A DNA stretch of 64,000 bases, from positions 305,184,164 through 305,248,163 of the forward strand of contig NC_081414.1 in assembly GCF_030272615.1 (NCBI RefSeq), written 5' to 3'. The notes under the pieces were generated by a model. It saw only the letters and a list, made by a program, of their open reading frames with translations, searched no databases and had not been told where the DNA came from. The position numbers and the translations under genes are program-made. Shown here in pieces: positions 11,896 to 22,782 of the stretch (positions are counted from its first letter, which is position 1; each line of letters opens with the position of its first letter). The stretch is from Cryptomeria japonica (Eukaryota > Streptophyta > Pinopsida > Cupressales > Cupressaceae).

Positions 11896-12777
11896 TAACT
11901 TTGTAGGGTGACTTTAGGTAGAAGTGATTCTATGTGTATTTTTGCTTTTCATTGTTCTTTAGCCATAACAACGAGCCAACAACACTATAAACACAAGATC
12001 CATGCTTGTCTGCTATTATAAGGGTATTGCTTGTTGAAATGGCTTTGAAAATAATATCTTTGATTAATTAAAGTGTCTTCTTAGTGCCTGAAAGAAGTTA
12101 TATGATTTTGTAAGTGTTACTTGTTTTACTATAACAAACCTTTAATTGCAAAAGGATAAAAAAGAAAAAAACATCTCTTGAATTGCAAGACCATGGATCA
12201 ATATTTCTGTCTATGTGCAATCTATAGATTTGGCCATCGGAGGAATCAAACAAGGTCCATTTTCTCAAATGGGCTGCAACTCAAATTTATGATGTAAACA
12301 TGATGGGTATAGTGGAAGGAGCATGGAGGAGCTTGCGACCTAGCAAAAATAATAAAATAGAGCAGTTTACAGGAAAAGGTTCAAGCTAATGCTTCTTTAT
12401 TTCTGTCTTTTGTTCGTGAGTCTAGCTCATCTTTAATCCTTTTATGTTGTTTTCCTTGTCATGATTAAGTCATTGAGATAAGCAAGTAGAAAACCAAGCA
12501 ACCCAAATTCATGTGCAGAAATAACCCCAACTGCAATATTCAATCTAATTTATTGTTCTTCTAGATCAGGAGTTTAGAGATCCACCCCCGACATTGATTG
12601 GACTTTGTCTGAAGGAGGAGATGATGGCTTTCTCTAGAAGCCTAGGTCCTATCTAGATAATGCATAACTTCCATGGGACAATAGCATAGGTTAAAAACCA
12701 GATTTGCAAAGATAAGCTTAGATCTTTCCATTTTCACTATGTGAAAAAGTCTACCCCAAAACTATATATTTTGTTTC
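11896..12777. other. Unassigned stretch between LARD and solo LTR
   Basis: No gene or element boundary is visible. About 11925-12000 resembles 6305-6400, just upstream of the NLR fragment: both contain a cttttcattgt-ctttaac core followed by caacaac and a caagcttg-type tail. It may be a second decayed copy of the same locus-flanking repeat. The right edge GTTTC is the target duplication of the solo LTR. Confidence 0.4.
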
Positions 12778-14626
12778 TGTAATGTCCCGTTTTAGGAACA
12801 ATGCAAAATAACGACAAAATGTAATGTTCTGAAACCACTTGAAATGTCCCCTTATAAGCTAATTAGAAATTGTGGGACAATCACTTGAATTCTCTAAACT
12901 TACAACATCTGATTTTGTATTAAATCTATAAATGTGTGTAAAATGACAATAAACAATATCACTTGCTATCTCTGCTATATGTAATTGTATGTATGCTAAA
13001 GTGAATTGAAATGCCTTGCACTTAGTGCAATGATTACTTGTTATCTCAGATGTAGATATGAATAAATAAGGAAGGAAACTCAATGTAATCTGCAATACTT
13101 AGATACTGCTGTCTGAATAGATACTTTTACACATACAAGGAGAGGTCTGCTGCTACTTATGAATTGCAGATGACAGGGTCTTGCTCTTTCTGATATGCTG
13201 ATGAAGATGTGCAATGTGCATCCTTGAACTGCTGCTATGTCTGATTCACTGATAAAAATATGCAGGTGTAGATATTAGTATAACTCTGTGGTGATACGTT
13301 GCTGTTCCTGATGTATACTTATATGCTTGCAACAATAGATGACTATGCTGTTTCAGATTTGACTATGAAATCATGCAAGATTGGTGCCTTCTCTTTTCAA
13401 TGACTTTGTTCCTAATGCAACCGATTATGTGCCTACGGCAATTGCTCTTTGAGAGCGATCCAAACTGGATGAAGGAATAAGATATAAACTCAATTGATGC
13501 CCTTTGGAAATGATGGGGATTGTCTTCATATATTATAGGATGAGGTGTCTTAAGAGACACGTCCCTTGTCTCTTCCTAATCGCTGACCATTATTGTCTTT
13601 AATTGTGCCTCTTCGCATTATAACCAAAGTGGTTATGGTGCATAAATAATATGAGATTAAGCATAATCGCATCCCTTTCATGAATTGAGACTAGTTAAGG
13701 GATAATGAGCTATTTGCTGCCTTCATGATTAAACCCGATACTCATTACCAATCACTCTTTATATGCTTGATTGATACCCTTAGGTATTGGTAGTCAAAGA
13801 TTATTATTTAATGGTCTGATCTGATAATTGGCTTGATTGATGTTCCATCCAATCCTTATTCTTCCCCAATCAATTATGGTTCGTTACACAGATCTGCACC
13901 CTATTTCGTACTTGATTCCTTTATCACAGACTCTAATGATGCTATACTGATAAAGACATTGTATCTTTAGCTCGATCAACATCATGCTGGTTGACTTGTT
14001 GCTATATTTATTCAGATCGAATGTAGACTATCGCTGAGTTCTTTAGGTCTCCCTTTGACCATCTTCAATATTAAATCTGTTGGGGGGAAATAATGGAGAA
14101 TGGGCATATATATATGATCAGTGTTATTCTTTGCTGTTTCGATGTGTACCACCTTCATGTTGTCTTGATGATGATGTTCAACATCTGATTTTGATCCTAT
14201 TATTGCATAGGTTGATCCTATTGTATCAATATGCATAATGGTAGAATTGTGGCCATATGTGTAAGATGGATCAAAGTCATTATGCTTGACATCTTATAGC
14301 TTGGTGTGCTGCATATTCTTGAAAACCCCTTTGATGGAAGCTCAACTTCGAAAGCCTTGGATGCTCGCAAGTCTTTATGCCTTGATGGATGGCTCATATA
14401 TCAATTCCTTATTTGTCTTTACCCTAATAATTCATTGGGATAGGGTGATTTTCTCAATGTTTTCCATTCTGCAGTTAATATAAATATACAACCTAATATT
14501 GGTACTATGTACCTTATTACTTTCTAACTCTTAACTACTTAAAGATTGTCATTAAGGCTGCCACCCTTGATCACACAACTGTTTATTGTTTGTTTGATTT
14601 TCTAGGCCAAAGTTGGGGACATTACA
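12778..14626. mobile_element. Solo LTR (1849 bp) with perfect target duplication
   Basis: Starts TGTAATGTCCC and ends GGGGACATTACA, a 9- to 10-bp terminal inverted repeat with canonical TG and CA. It is flanked by GTTTC on both sides (12773-12777 and 14627-14631), an exact 5-bp duplication. There is no internal repeat, primer site or coding. This is the residue of LTR-LTR recombination. Inner words such as gtcttaagagacacgtcccttgt recur in diverged form in 38195-40062, so both belong to one LTR family. Confidence 0.9.
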
Positions 14627-14924
14627 GTTTCCCAAAGCAAACAGTTGTTTTCTCAAAGAAGAATCCTCCTCACATCCTCACGGTGAGTCCCTCACCTCCA
14701 AACTTCTCCTTCTAAGAAGAGGGAACAAATAATATGGCTTATCAAAGAATGTGCCCTAACCTGTGGTGGCATGGGAGCTTTGCCAGGACTGAAAATGCTT
14801 AGTTATTGGATCTAGAAGAACAAAACACCTTGTAGATATATTGATTTACTAATGATTCCCAAGGTCATTTTCATGCTGTTTTTGCTTTTAAGATTGAAAA
14901 AGATCAAATATTTCAAGGGGGTCC
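14627..14924 (+). pseudogene. LINE segment 1: ORF1 N-terminal part (DUF4283-like)
   Basis: The first recognisable piece of an L1-like LINE that is cut up by later insertions. Near 14840-14920 the frame reads FTNDSQGHFHAVFAFKIE, resembling the start of DUF4283, the domain that precedes a zinc knuckle in plant LINE ORF1. The coding resumes at 22306 after the 7.4-kb minus-strand element, whose GGTCC duplication overlaps the join. The beginning of the LINE is not defined; sequence left of the solo LTR may also belong to it. Confidence 0.55.
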
Positions 14925-15781
14925 TGTTGACGTGTATTTTATACACCATCATACACAGAATAAAATACCAATAGGCATCTTATCCTCTCTTGAGAAAAAG
15001 CCTCTAATTGCTGAAGATTCGCATAAAGGATCAGTTAGGAAGACTCCAAGGTTCTGGTTAGTAGGGTCTCTACGTGTGGACAAGCTTCCAGCGGTATGAT
15101 GTGATTTGCTGTTTCCTTCAAGGGGTCTTACGCATCCGAAAGTTTAAGATTTTACTAAACTAAAGAAACTTTCAAAAAATAACAAAAGAGTAGGGTTTTC
15201 AAGAGGTCTAATCTAGTCTAACCCTATGAATGACTTAGTATGGACAAGACTTGGCAAGATTCAACCAACTTCAATTTTGCCATAAGATAACAACTCAATT
15301 GAAATTGATGCGATCTTCTAAGGTAATAAAATGATATTCAATACATCAAAGGTCAAGGACACTACCACGAAGGTACATATCCAATATACAATAATGATTG
15401 AAGATTAAGGGACTCAAAGTATTCTCCAGTCGACCACGCAAGGCGTTCCTACAATCAGCAAGAAGCTAGTGGTATGGAAAGCGAATCCTACCAAAAATCG
15501 AGTCTCACACTATGTCCTTCAAATTAACACACTACCTTGATTGAGCATGATTCAAGTAGATTAAACAACCATGAAGATAACCAAGAAAGTTGCAACAAAA
15601 CACCATAACTTCAATATTTTACTGATTTCCAAGTCATCATGTACAACAATTGCTTGAATTCCTCTCTTCAAAACTCAATCTTGCTACAAAATAAAATTGC
15701 TTCTAACTCTAATCTCTCTAATACAACAAACTCTCTGAAATCTAACTATTGACTATTACCAAATGAAATGAAAAATGGGGG

Positions 15782-15789
15782 TATAAATA
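15782..15789 (-). promoter_or_regulatory. TATA box in the tail of copy 1
   Basis: Minus strand reads CTATTTATACCCCC. It lies about 860 bp from the element's 3' end. The same arrangement occurs in copy 2 (28222), copy 5 (52946) and copy 4 (44544). A TATA box at a fixed distance from the 3' end is what an LTR with U3, R and U5 would show. Confidence 0.6.
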
Positions 15790-15982
15790 GCATCCCCAAT
15801 TACAATGAAAGGTCCAGATCGAAAGTAGATCAACGGTCAAGATCATGACACCTAAACCCTAATTAGGGTTTGTTACAAATGGCCTCCTTTTTACTGAACA
15901 ATATTAAATACATAGCCAAATATTAAATTTGGCACAAAAACCTAGGAGACATAAACCAATGACAAATAAGATGCCATGTCAT

Positions 15983-17305
15983 CTATAACAACCTTTCATC
16001 TAGAATCTTATTCCCTTTCCAATGTTCTTTTTTGGCATATGCAATGAATCTTGTCACGATTCCTTCGATTTCTGCAATTGGAATCTCGGGAAGATTCTTC
16101 ATACTCTCTTCCAAGTGGATGACCTGATCGAATGCATCTAGAAGAGCTGCGTCCCAAGTAGATTCAAGTTCCTTCGTTCTTTCAATCAGGAGCATGGTAG
16201 CAAACATCTGATCATATTGCTCATCTGTAACATTTGCGTCCTTGCAAAAGATGACCTTGATTCTATCCTCTAATTCCTGCATATCCACATCTGTCTCGAC
16301 CTCGATCCTTCTACCAAGAATGGTACGAAGTACCTCAAATACTCTGTCCTGGATCGGATTGATCACCTCCTCAACTTGGCCACATCTAACACTGATGTCC
16401 TCGAAGAAAACACTCTTCATATGGAGTAAGGTTGACCACTGAAACAAACTGTGAGATTCTCCATCCAAGATCTTCTCTTGCGCTAAAACTTTCCTTGATG
16501 TGTGTCTAATTACCTTCAAGACAGGAATGACGACATCCTTGGTATGGGCAAATGCAGCTACTGTTATCATCAAATTGTGGATTATCTCAAGAACTTGGAT
16601 AGCTTGATGAATAATCTTCATCATCCTTGTTACAAATTCTATGGCCATTGTATGAGATTTATCCATCCAAGTACTTGTACGTTGGACCATGTTCCTGAAT
16701 CTTTCTGCTTCATTGATTGATTGAAGTGGAAGTGCTTGCACTGGTGATCTAGCTGGATCCTGACGTCCCAAAGGTTCGTTGATGTGCCTGAAATATGTCC
16801 TCCATGCACCTCTCTCTCTCTCAAGCTTTCTATTCTTCTCCATTTCTTCTCTAAGCTTGTCCTTCAATGCCTCAAATGAGTCGGTAGCATCATCTAGTGT
16901 CTGCTCTGCTGTAGAGGGTCCTAGCTCAAATGTCTGTATATCATATTCCTCTGCTAGGATCTCACCTTCATATTTGTCTACTGCCGGTGTAGCTATCTGC
17001 AGTTTTCTGGATCCAGTCTCATCTCGAATCATCTTGGACATCTTGGTAGCCTTTCTCTTCTCTGTTACTTCGTGTGAACGTCCAACAAGGCTCTCTAAAT
17101 CAATTGCACTGTCCTCGTCCTCTACTACGATCACCTTAGTTAATCTTTCCTTCAACCAATCTGCGATAATCGATCTTGTTTCTTGAACTTGAATCTCTTT
17201 ATGCACTATTTCTTCTTGTCTGGGAGGAGATGTCATTTCATTGTCTTCTTTATCTTCATCTAACTCATAGTCCTGGAGAGATCCATCTGGTGAACCATGC
17301 TGTGC
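15983..17305 (-). CDS. Same-frame downstream part: coiled-coil domain (copy 1)
   Basis: Open in exactly the same frame as the upstream domain after one TAG, so the ancestor was probably one protein of about 1070 residues. The first Met after the stop is at 17236, 69 bases on. Features in order are DWLKERL, a basic patch (KRKATKMSKMIRDETGSR), a heptad-like charged segment (LKDKLREEMEKNRKLERERG), then a largely helical domain of about 250 residues. The other copies keep counterparts: DWLKERM at 26876, DWPKERM at 63381 and the DE/N-SGSR/H block. Three readings are possible: a single nonsense mutation (CAG to TAG), stop readthrough, or separate initiation at 17236. No enzymatic motif is visible. 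It may be structural or nucleic-acid binding. Confidence 0.6.
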   Translation of the reverse strand, partial: AQHGSPDGSLQDYELDEDKEDNEMTSPPRQEEIVHKEIQVQETRSIIADWLKERLTKVIVVEDEDSAIDLESLVGRSHEVTEKRKATKMSKMIRDETGSRKLQIATPAVDKYEGEILAEEYDIQTFELGPSTAEQTLDDATDSFEALKDKLREEMEKNRKLERERGAWRTYFRHINEPLGRQDPARSPVQALPLQSINEAERFRNMVQRTSTWMDKSHTMAIEFVTRMMKIIHQAIQVLEIIHNLMITVAAFAHTKDVVIPVLKVIRHTSRKVLAQEKILDGESHSLFQWSTLLHMKSVFFEDISVRCGQVEEVINPIQDRVFEVLRTILGRRIEVETDVDMQELEDRIKVIFCKDANVTDEQYDQMFATMLLIERTKELESTWDAALLDAFDQVIHLEESMKNLPEIPIAEIEGIVTRFIAYAKKEHWKGNKILDERLL

Positions 17306-19204
17306 CTATCCTCCTTCCTGCCTGTCATTCTGTACCATAGACTCCATGGATTCTTCCACTTGAATTGTTCTCTTCTCAGGTCTAGAAGAAGTACCGGATG
17401 ATCGATCTCTGTTAGCCTCTTGTTTCTTCTTGGAAGATTCTCTCTTTCCAAGTCTCTCTTTCCTCTTCGAACCTCTTGGATGGAGATTGCCCTCACTGGC
17501 ACATCGAAGGTTACCTTCACCTGAATTTCTAGGATTAGGATTGCCTTCACTCATACTAGCTCCACCTTCGGCTGGTTTCTCTTCCAAAGTGAAAGACATA
17601 GCTATGCCTTGTTCTCTCAACTTCTGATGTTGTATGTCAACCCATCTGCGAGTACAAGACAAGACTGGTGCCATCAAAGTATCTAGATCCATGACCTCGG
17701 GCTCATTCCAATCTAACCTTATTGTTTTGCTTTCTCGATCATAGGAAGACTGGATATGTCTGCCACTGTCCTGAGCTTGGTCGGCCACTCTGTAAATCCA
17801 GCATTTCCTGATGAAATCCAAAGGCAATCTAGAATGCATTTTTCGTTTCACTTCAAGATCATCTAAGAGATTCATCATAAAATCTTCTATTTGGTACTCA
17901 TGCCTAAACTTTCTGCCGACTGTCTCCTCTAAATGTCCATGTGGATCAAAGCTTTCTCTCAAAGCAAAAGATGAAAAAGAATACAAGGCTAACTCCTTCT
18001 CTGCGTCATCCATGGCTAAAGCATTAGGACATACCTCAACTGAATTGCCCAAAATGATAGGTACTAGAACTCCATTCTGATGTCTGTGTCTGAATGCCTT
18101 CGCATATGCTGCCAACTGTCTTGTTACTTCAAGTAACACAATTCTGTCTGTCGGATATCTCGGCAACATGTATGGAGGTAAAGGACATCCATGCACTCTA
18201 ATATAAGTGAATTTCGGGAACTGAATGAACCAAGCACCGTACCTCTTTATGAATTCCTGTGCATCCTGAGATAACCTGTTGTGAATTCCACCTTGCAACG
18301 TCCTTGTGATGTGCATCGTGAAGGTATCATTAACTAGCTTGTAGTTGCTCCCTGGCGGATGATGCAAGTAGACATAAGAATCACAAACTCTGACCTCGCC
18401 GGGTCCTCTTCCAATCACTCCTCTGTGAGGTAGTCCTGCGTACTCAAAACTCCTGATCAATGCATAGATGACATATGAACTCATGTGGAAGGACTTGGTA
18501 GCCTTGAGTCTCCTCAATTGTACGTCCAAGCAATGGCTAATCATTCTAGCCCAATGTATCGTACCTTTCCCTTGAACGATCACCTGGATGAAGTAGAACA
18601 TCCACTTCTCAAAATAGAAGGCATGAGGGGCTCCTGTAACTCGGTTGAGCATAGTAATCAAATCTCTGTAGTCCTCCTGGAAATCAATCCTGTGCGGTGT
18701 GTTCGGGATCTTGCTTAGACGGGGACGACTCTTGAGTAACCAGTTCTTATTGATTATGCTTAGACAAGCATCTGGATCATCTTCGTACATTGACCTGGCT
18801 CCTTCTAAGCTCTTATATATCATGTCCCTGTGCTCTGGAAGATGGAAAGCTTCACTTATAGCTTCCTCTGAAAGGTACGCCAAAGTGTTTCCCTCATTGG
18901 ATACGATCGTTCTGGACTGTGGATCATAGTGACGAGCACACTCGATCATCAACTCATGGTACTGAATAGCTGGAGGAAAGCCGGCCGCCTTAATGATACC
19001 ACTCTCGATTATTCTCCGGGCGACAGGTGATGGTTTGCCAATGTAAGGGACCTCTCGAAATTTCTTCGTGCTAAAGTTGCCTAAGTTTGTATCTCCAATG
19101 TTGCTCCACTTGGACACGATCTTAGTCTCCACTTCTTCGGTCTTCTGATCTTCTTTCATGAGAGCTGAACGACTAGTGGATGCTCCCGCCTTCGGGGTTG
19201 CCAT
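17306..19204 (-). CDS. Element-encoded protein, N-terminal conserved domain (copy 1)
   Basis: I do not recognise the function. The start is placed at the Met at 19204 (MATPKAG), because relatives also begin just after a TTGTAG or ATACAG acceptor-like site; an in-frame Met lies six codons earlier at 19222. About 632 codons. Blocks shared with the other copies, in order, are FPPAIQYHELMIECARHYDP, EKWMFYFIQV, WARMISHCLDVQL, FHMSSYVIYAL, MHITRTLQGGIHNRLS, YGAWFIQFP, YPTDRIVLLEVTRQLAAY and DFIRKCWIYRV. A charged, low-complexity tail rich in Ser, Glu and Lys follows. The block spacing faintly recalls plant transposon-associated domains (Transposase_32 or PMD-like); this is a guess. The frame ends at TAG (17306-17308), after which the same frame stays open to 15983. 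Confidence 0.7.
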   Translation of the reverse strand: MATPKAGASTSRSALMKEDQKTEEVETKIVSKWSNIGDTNLGNFSTKKFREVPYIGKPSPVARRIIESGIIKAAGFPPAIQYHELMIECARHYDPQSRTIVSNEGNTLAYLSEEAISEAFHLPEHRDMIYKSLEGARSMYEDDPDACLSIINKNWLLKSRPRLSKIPNTPHRIDFQEDYRDLITMLNRVTGAPHAFYFEKWMFYFIQVIVQGKGTIHWARMISHCLDVQLRRLKATKSFHMSSYVIYALIRSFEYAGLPHRGVIGRGPGEVRVCDSYVYLHHPPGSNYKLVNDTFTMHITRTLQGGIHNRLSQDAQEFIKRYGAWFIQFPKFTYIRVHGCPLPPYMLPRYPTDRIVLLEVTRQLAAYAKAFRHRHQNGVLVPIILGNSVEVCPNALAMDDAEKELALYSFSSFALRESFDPHGHLEETVGRKFRHEYQIEDFMMNLLDDLEVKRKMHSRLPLDFIRKCWIYRVADQAQDSGRHIQSSYDRESKTIRLDWNEPEVMDLDTLMAPVLSCTRRWVDIQHQKLREQGIAMSFTLEEKPAEGGASMSEGNPNPRNSGEGNLRCASEGNLHPRGSKRKERLGKRESSKKKQEANRDRSSGTSSRPEKRTIQVEESMESMVQNDRQEGG

Positions 19205-20094
19205 ACCTACACAACATTTCATAATGAGAAGCTAGATTTTGCAATAAATAACATAGATTAGAGAATATTTTAGGAAACTTCATGATAAGTCTTTGAGTTA
19301 TCATTTCCTAAAATAAAACGATTGAGCTAGGAATTCAACTTTCAAAATTTCAAAATTCAAAATTAATGCTATGACGATTTAAAACTTAAAACAATAAAAC
19401 CAAATCGCCATACCTCACGAAAGAGCTAACTCTAGAATGCAAAATGAACAAAATTCGCCTAGGCAAAATTGACGTTACGAGGCCTTCAACGTGATCTCTC
19501 TTCAAATAGCAATTTCGCCACCTTTGGAGATGCCCTTGACGTGATCTCCTTTAAATGATCGATCCTTTATCAATTCGCTCAAGTGAAAACCAAGTTCGCA
19601 CCTCCTTGGATGATGTTTGCGCCTTCCTTTGGATATGAATTCGCACCCCTTAACTTGAAATGAAATTCGCACTTGAACTCAATTTCGCACTTCTCCCTTT
19701 GTCTTCCAAATTGCATGTGAAATGGCAAAAAATGATAATGCGAAAATGAAGATTTTCACCCTCCTTTTATAGCGCTTACCTCTCACCCCCATATAGGCCG
19801 ACTTGGTAAATAATAAGGCAATTTAAACGACTTTTTAAACAAATAACAAAGCCGACCTTTATATACCAAGCGCAATATTTAATTTTTAATAATAATTTAA
19901 CAATTAATTATTAAATGCCTTCATTTTTAATTAATAGACTTCGATTTTTACAAGGCAAAATAATAAAATAATACCAAGCGCAATATTTAAATGCCATTTA
20001 ATTGAATTTTCAAAACATATCGAATTTTAGCATTTAAAATAAATTCAAAAATATTTGTTTTGGGCGCCAAAATTTGAAAATGAAATATACATAC

Positions 20095-21860
20095 CTCATC
20101 GCCCTGGTCCCTGACTGAGGGATAGGAGCGATCCATCAATTTGGTCTTGATCTTTGCATTTTTGACGTCCAAAGTCTTCATCTCCACGTTCAAATCGACA
20201 TTTTAGCTGGGTCCTTCGAGTTTGATTGACTTGTTTGTGCGAAGGAATGTCTTTAAATGTGATATCGCCCTGGTCCCTTGGAGAGGGACAGGAGCGATCC
20301 TTGTCTTCTAGCTTGAAATTCATCGTTTTTGATTCTAACTCTTCGTTCATTGCCTTCCAAATGGCGTTTTATACCCTTTGCAACTTGTTTTGTTATGATC
20401 TTCGAAGGATAATAGGTGTTTTGGCAAATATCGCCCTGGTCCCTTGGAGAGGGACAGGAGCGATCCTCATAATTTCTCCTTGACCTTTGTAAATTCGAGC
20501 CTCAATCATCTTTGTGAAGGACAAACAATGCTATTCTTTCATTCCATGCTCATTTCGCTTGAATTCCATAAGACATTTAAACGTTGGAAGGATCATCGCC
20601 CTTGTCCCTTGGAGAGGGACAGGAGCGATCCATGTGTCTTGGCTCAAATTTGCAAACTTTTGATCTTGGTTCTTTGTTCATTGCCTTCGAAATAGCATCC
20701 TTGATATTGCCTATCCTTGCCTTGTCTTGGTTTTGACGGGACATGAGTGTTTTAGTAAAAATCGCTTTGGTCCTTGTCCAAAGGACAGGAGCGATATAGG
20801 CCTTTTGTACAAATTGGTAGCATTTTAACGTTCAACACCTTGGTATATGACCTTCAAAGGACGCCTTGAACCTTTTACGACCTTGTAAAGTCTTGACTTA
20901 ACGTGATTTTTGCATGAATTGGCCAATTTATTCAATATCGCTCTGGTCCCTTCCTGAGGGATAGGAGCGAACTGGGGGTCTTGATGTAATTCGTTCAATG
21001 TTGACGACCCTTGATGCTTTGTGCTTGATGGAGATGCCTTAAGACGTCCTTGCCACCTTGTTCTCCGTCTTAGAAAGTCTTGAATTTGGAGGAACGATAG
21101 TATAATCATTATATCGCCCTGGTCCCTTGGAGAGGGACAGGAGCGATCCTGGCCTTGTGGGCTTCATTTCACTTTATCATCTTCGAAAACTATCTTCAAC
21201 GGATTCGTAATGTTCCATTCCATTCACCCATGCCTTGGGGTCCATTCAAATTGAGCAAGAAAATCATCTAAAGTAAAAATCGCTCTGGTCCCTCCCTGAG
21301 GGACAGGAGCGAACTTAGGTATTTAGGTCCCTTGTTGACGTTTCATAATCTTCAATTTATCTTCAACGGGTTCAACTCACCTCCTTTCTTGCCTTTGAAC
21401 GTAAAACTGACTTGATCTTTGCCCAGTGCGTGCCCTATGAAGAACTTCGCTCTGGTCCCTGGGAGAGGGACGGGAGCTACAAAGAACTTCGCCCTGGTCC
21501 CTGACTGAGGGACAGGAGCGATCCTGGCATTCTGGGTCATTCTCCTTCATGACGGCACTTCAAGTTATATTCATTTGATAAAACATATCTCCTTGGACCT
21601 CTTCAAATCGTCAAATCATTAAAATCCTGCAAGGACAAGGTAATATTTGATTTGTAGCTCCAGTCCTTCACTGAGGGACAGGAGCGATTTTGACTCCTGG
21701 AGGCACTTCCGTGTTCGTGAAATTCTTCAATTTATATTCAACGGAAAGATCACGCCATTCTTCATCACTTGCAATTCGAAATTCATCTTGACTCTGCAGG
21801 GACAGTAAGATATTTGAAAACAAGCTCCGGTCCTTCACTGAGGGACAGGAGCGATTTTGC
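20095..21860. repeat. Array of 12 hairpin repeats spaced about 165-175 bp
   Basis: Twelve copies of a roughly 35-bp imperfect palindrome of the form TCGCyCTGGTCCCT-n5-AGGGACAGGAGCGA start near 20098, 20266, 20430, 20588, 20760, 20937, 21114, 21279, 21448, 21490, 21657 and 21829. All spacings but one fall between about 158 and 177 bp; the exception (42 bp) is a local duplication. The sequence between hairpins differs from unit to unit, so only the palindromes are conserved. The array lies in the 5' leader of copy 1. Confidence 0.9.
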
Positions 21861-22259
21861 TCCTACAGGTCAAAATATCATGATTTTGCACATTTAATCA
21901 CTTCACGAGGCAAAAACAAATCATTCCCAATGCCCGGGATCAAAAATCAAAAATGTCAAAATTTGGTCAAAATTACTCATTTGGACAAAAATTCACACTT
22001 CATCTTCAACACTTAGACAAATTTAAGCTCAGCACTCAAAAATTCCAATTGAAAATAGACCACTATGGCGAATTCATTTCATTTAAAATTGCATCCTACA
22101 AAAGGAAGCTCAAAAAGCTCCCAAAACTGATTGGATTCTGGCCTGAAAAGACGACAATTAAAACCCTAAGGCTTGACCCTAAATCCAGACAATTGACTGA
22201 CTAACAAAACCCTAAAAGCGAAGCGAAAAGCGAGCGAAAAACGAGCAAAAAAGAGGGGG

Positions 22260-22300
22260 TCCCCATTTCAAATGGGGCGATGTGTGAAATGGTCACAACA
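22260..22300 (-). promoter_or_regulatory. Conserved subterminal dyads at the 5' end of copy 1
   Basis: TGTGA-n5-TCACA (22283-22297) and CCCCATTT-C-AAATGGGG (22261-22277) are both dyads within 40 bp of the end. Copies at 22783, 41756 and 59873 keep the first arms exactly with different spacers, and keep the second dyad imperfectly. They could be protein-binding or RNA hairpin sites. Confidence 0.75.
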
Positions 22301-22782
22301 GGTCCTTAGTTCATAAAAAAATCAAGCTTGTTTATGGAGGATCAGGCTTCAGCATTCAATCTTAAAGAAGATCTCCCTAGAATGGTACCAGTAAGAGTGA
22401 GTCTCCTCTTACCCAATGAATAGTGTTGAGAATCATCTTTGGAAAAAATGGGAATGTTTTAGGAGATTACATTGTGTTATTTGAGCTAGCCAAGAATCTC
22501 GGAATCCTCAACTACGCTAGAATATGTGTCAATCTAACTCTTAGACCAACCACTCTAGGATAAAATCATTCAAGATACAGGATATATAGAATGGGAGTAG
22601 CGTTCTAGCTGCCTTCTGATTATGAGAACATCCCTTTCAGATCAACACTTGGCAAGTGTGTGCCCATCTGATTTGTCATGTAATTGCAAAGAGAGCTCTA
22701 AGGCAGATGAAAAGAGTGTAGCAGAGAACCCACCAGGCACAATGTACAACACTCTATCTCTGCAAAACATGGAAAAGGGTTT
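22301..22782 (+). pseudogene. LINE segment 2: DUF4283 and zinc-knuckle remnant
   Basis: Continues LINE ORF1. Frames give KEDLPRMVPVRVSLLLPNE (about 22360-22420), LEKMGMF / GNVLGDYIVLFE and ARICVNLTL (about 22440-22540), which follow DUF4283 order, then SDYENIPFRS (about 22617-22645), where the zinc knuckle consensus FRC..C...GH is expected but the cysteines are partly lost. Stops and shifts break it. The segment ends at GGTTT, where the plus-strand element of 22783-29051 is inserted. Confidence 0.65.

Larger units (their letters stand above)
14925..22300 (-). mobile_element. Large protein-coding TG...CA element without LTR pair (copy 1)
   Basis: On the minus strand the element begins TGTTGTGACCATTTCACAC (from 22300) and ends ACACGTCAACA (at 14925). 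GGTCC flanks both sides (14920-14924 and 22301-22305), an exact 5-bp duplication, and the interrupted LINE reading continues across the join. In order it contains a leader with subterminal dyads, an array of hairpins (20095-21860), a splice-acceptor-like GTGTAG just before an ATG at 19204, a long reading frame interrupted once by TAG, and a 1.05-kb tail with a TATA box. There is no second copy of either end inside, so it is not a normal two-LTR element. No RT, integrase or transposase motif was seen. It is the most intact of five relatives in this window. Confidence 0.85.

Noticed and set aside
20095-21860. CRISPR array
   Set aside because: Repeats are palindromic at about 165-bp spacing inside a plant transposable element. 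There are no cas genes and the organism is eukaryotic.
14925-22300. Ordinary LTR retrotransposon with both LTRs
   Set aside because: The two ends are not direct repeats of each other over any length I can see, and no primer site or pol is present.
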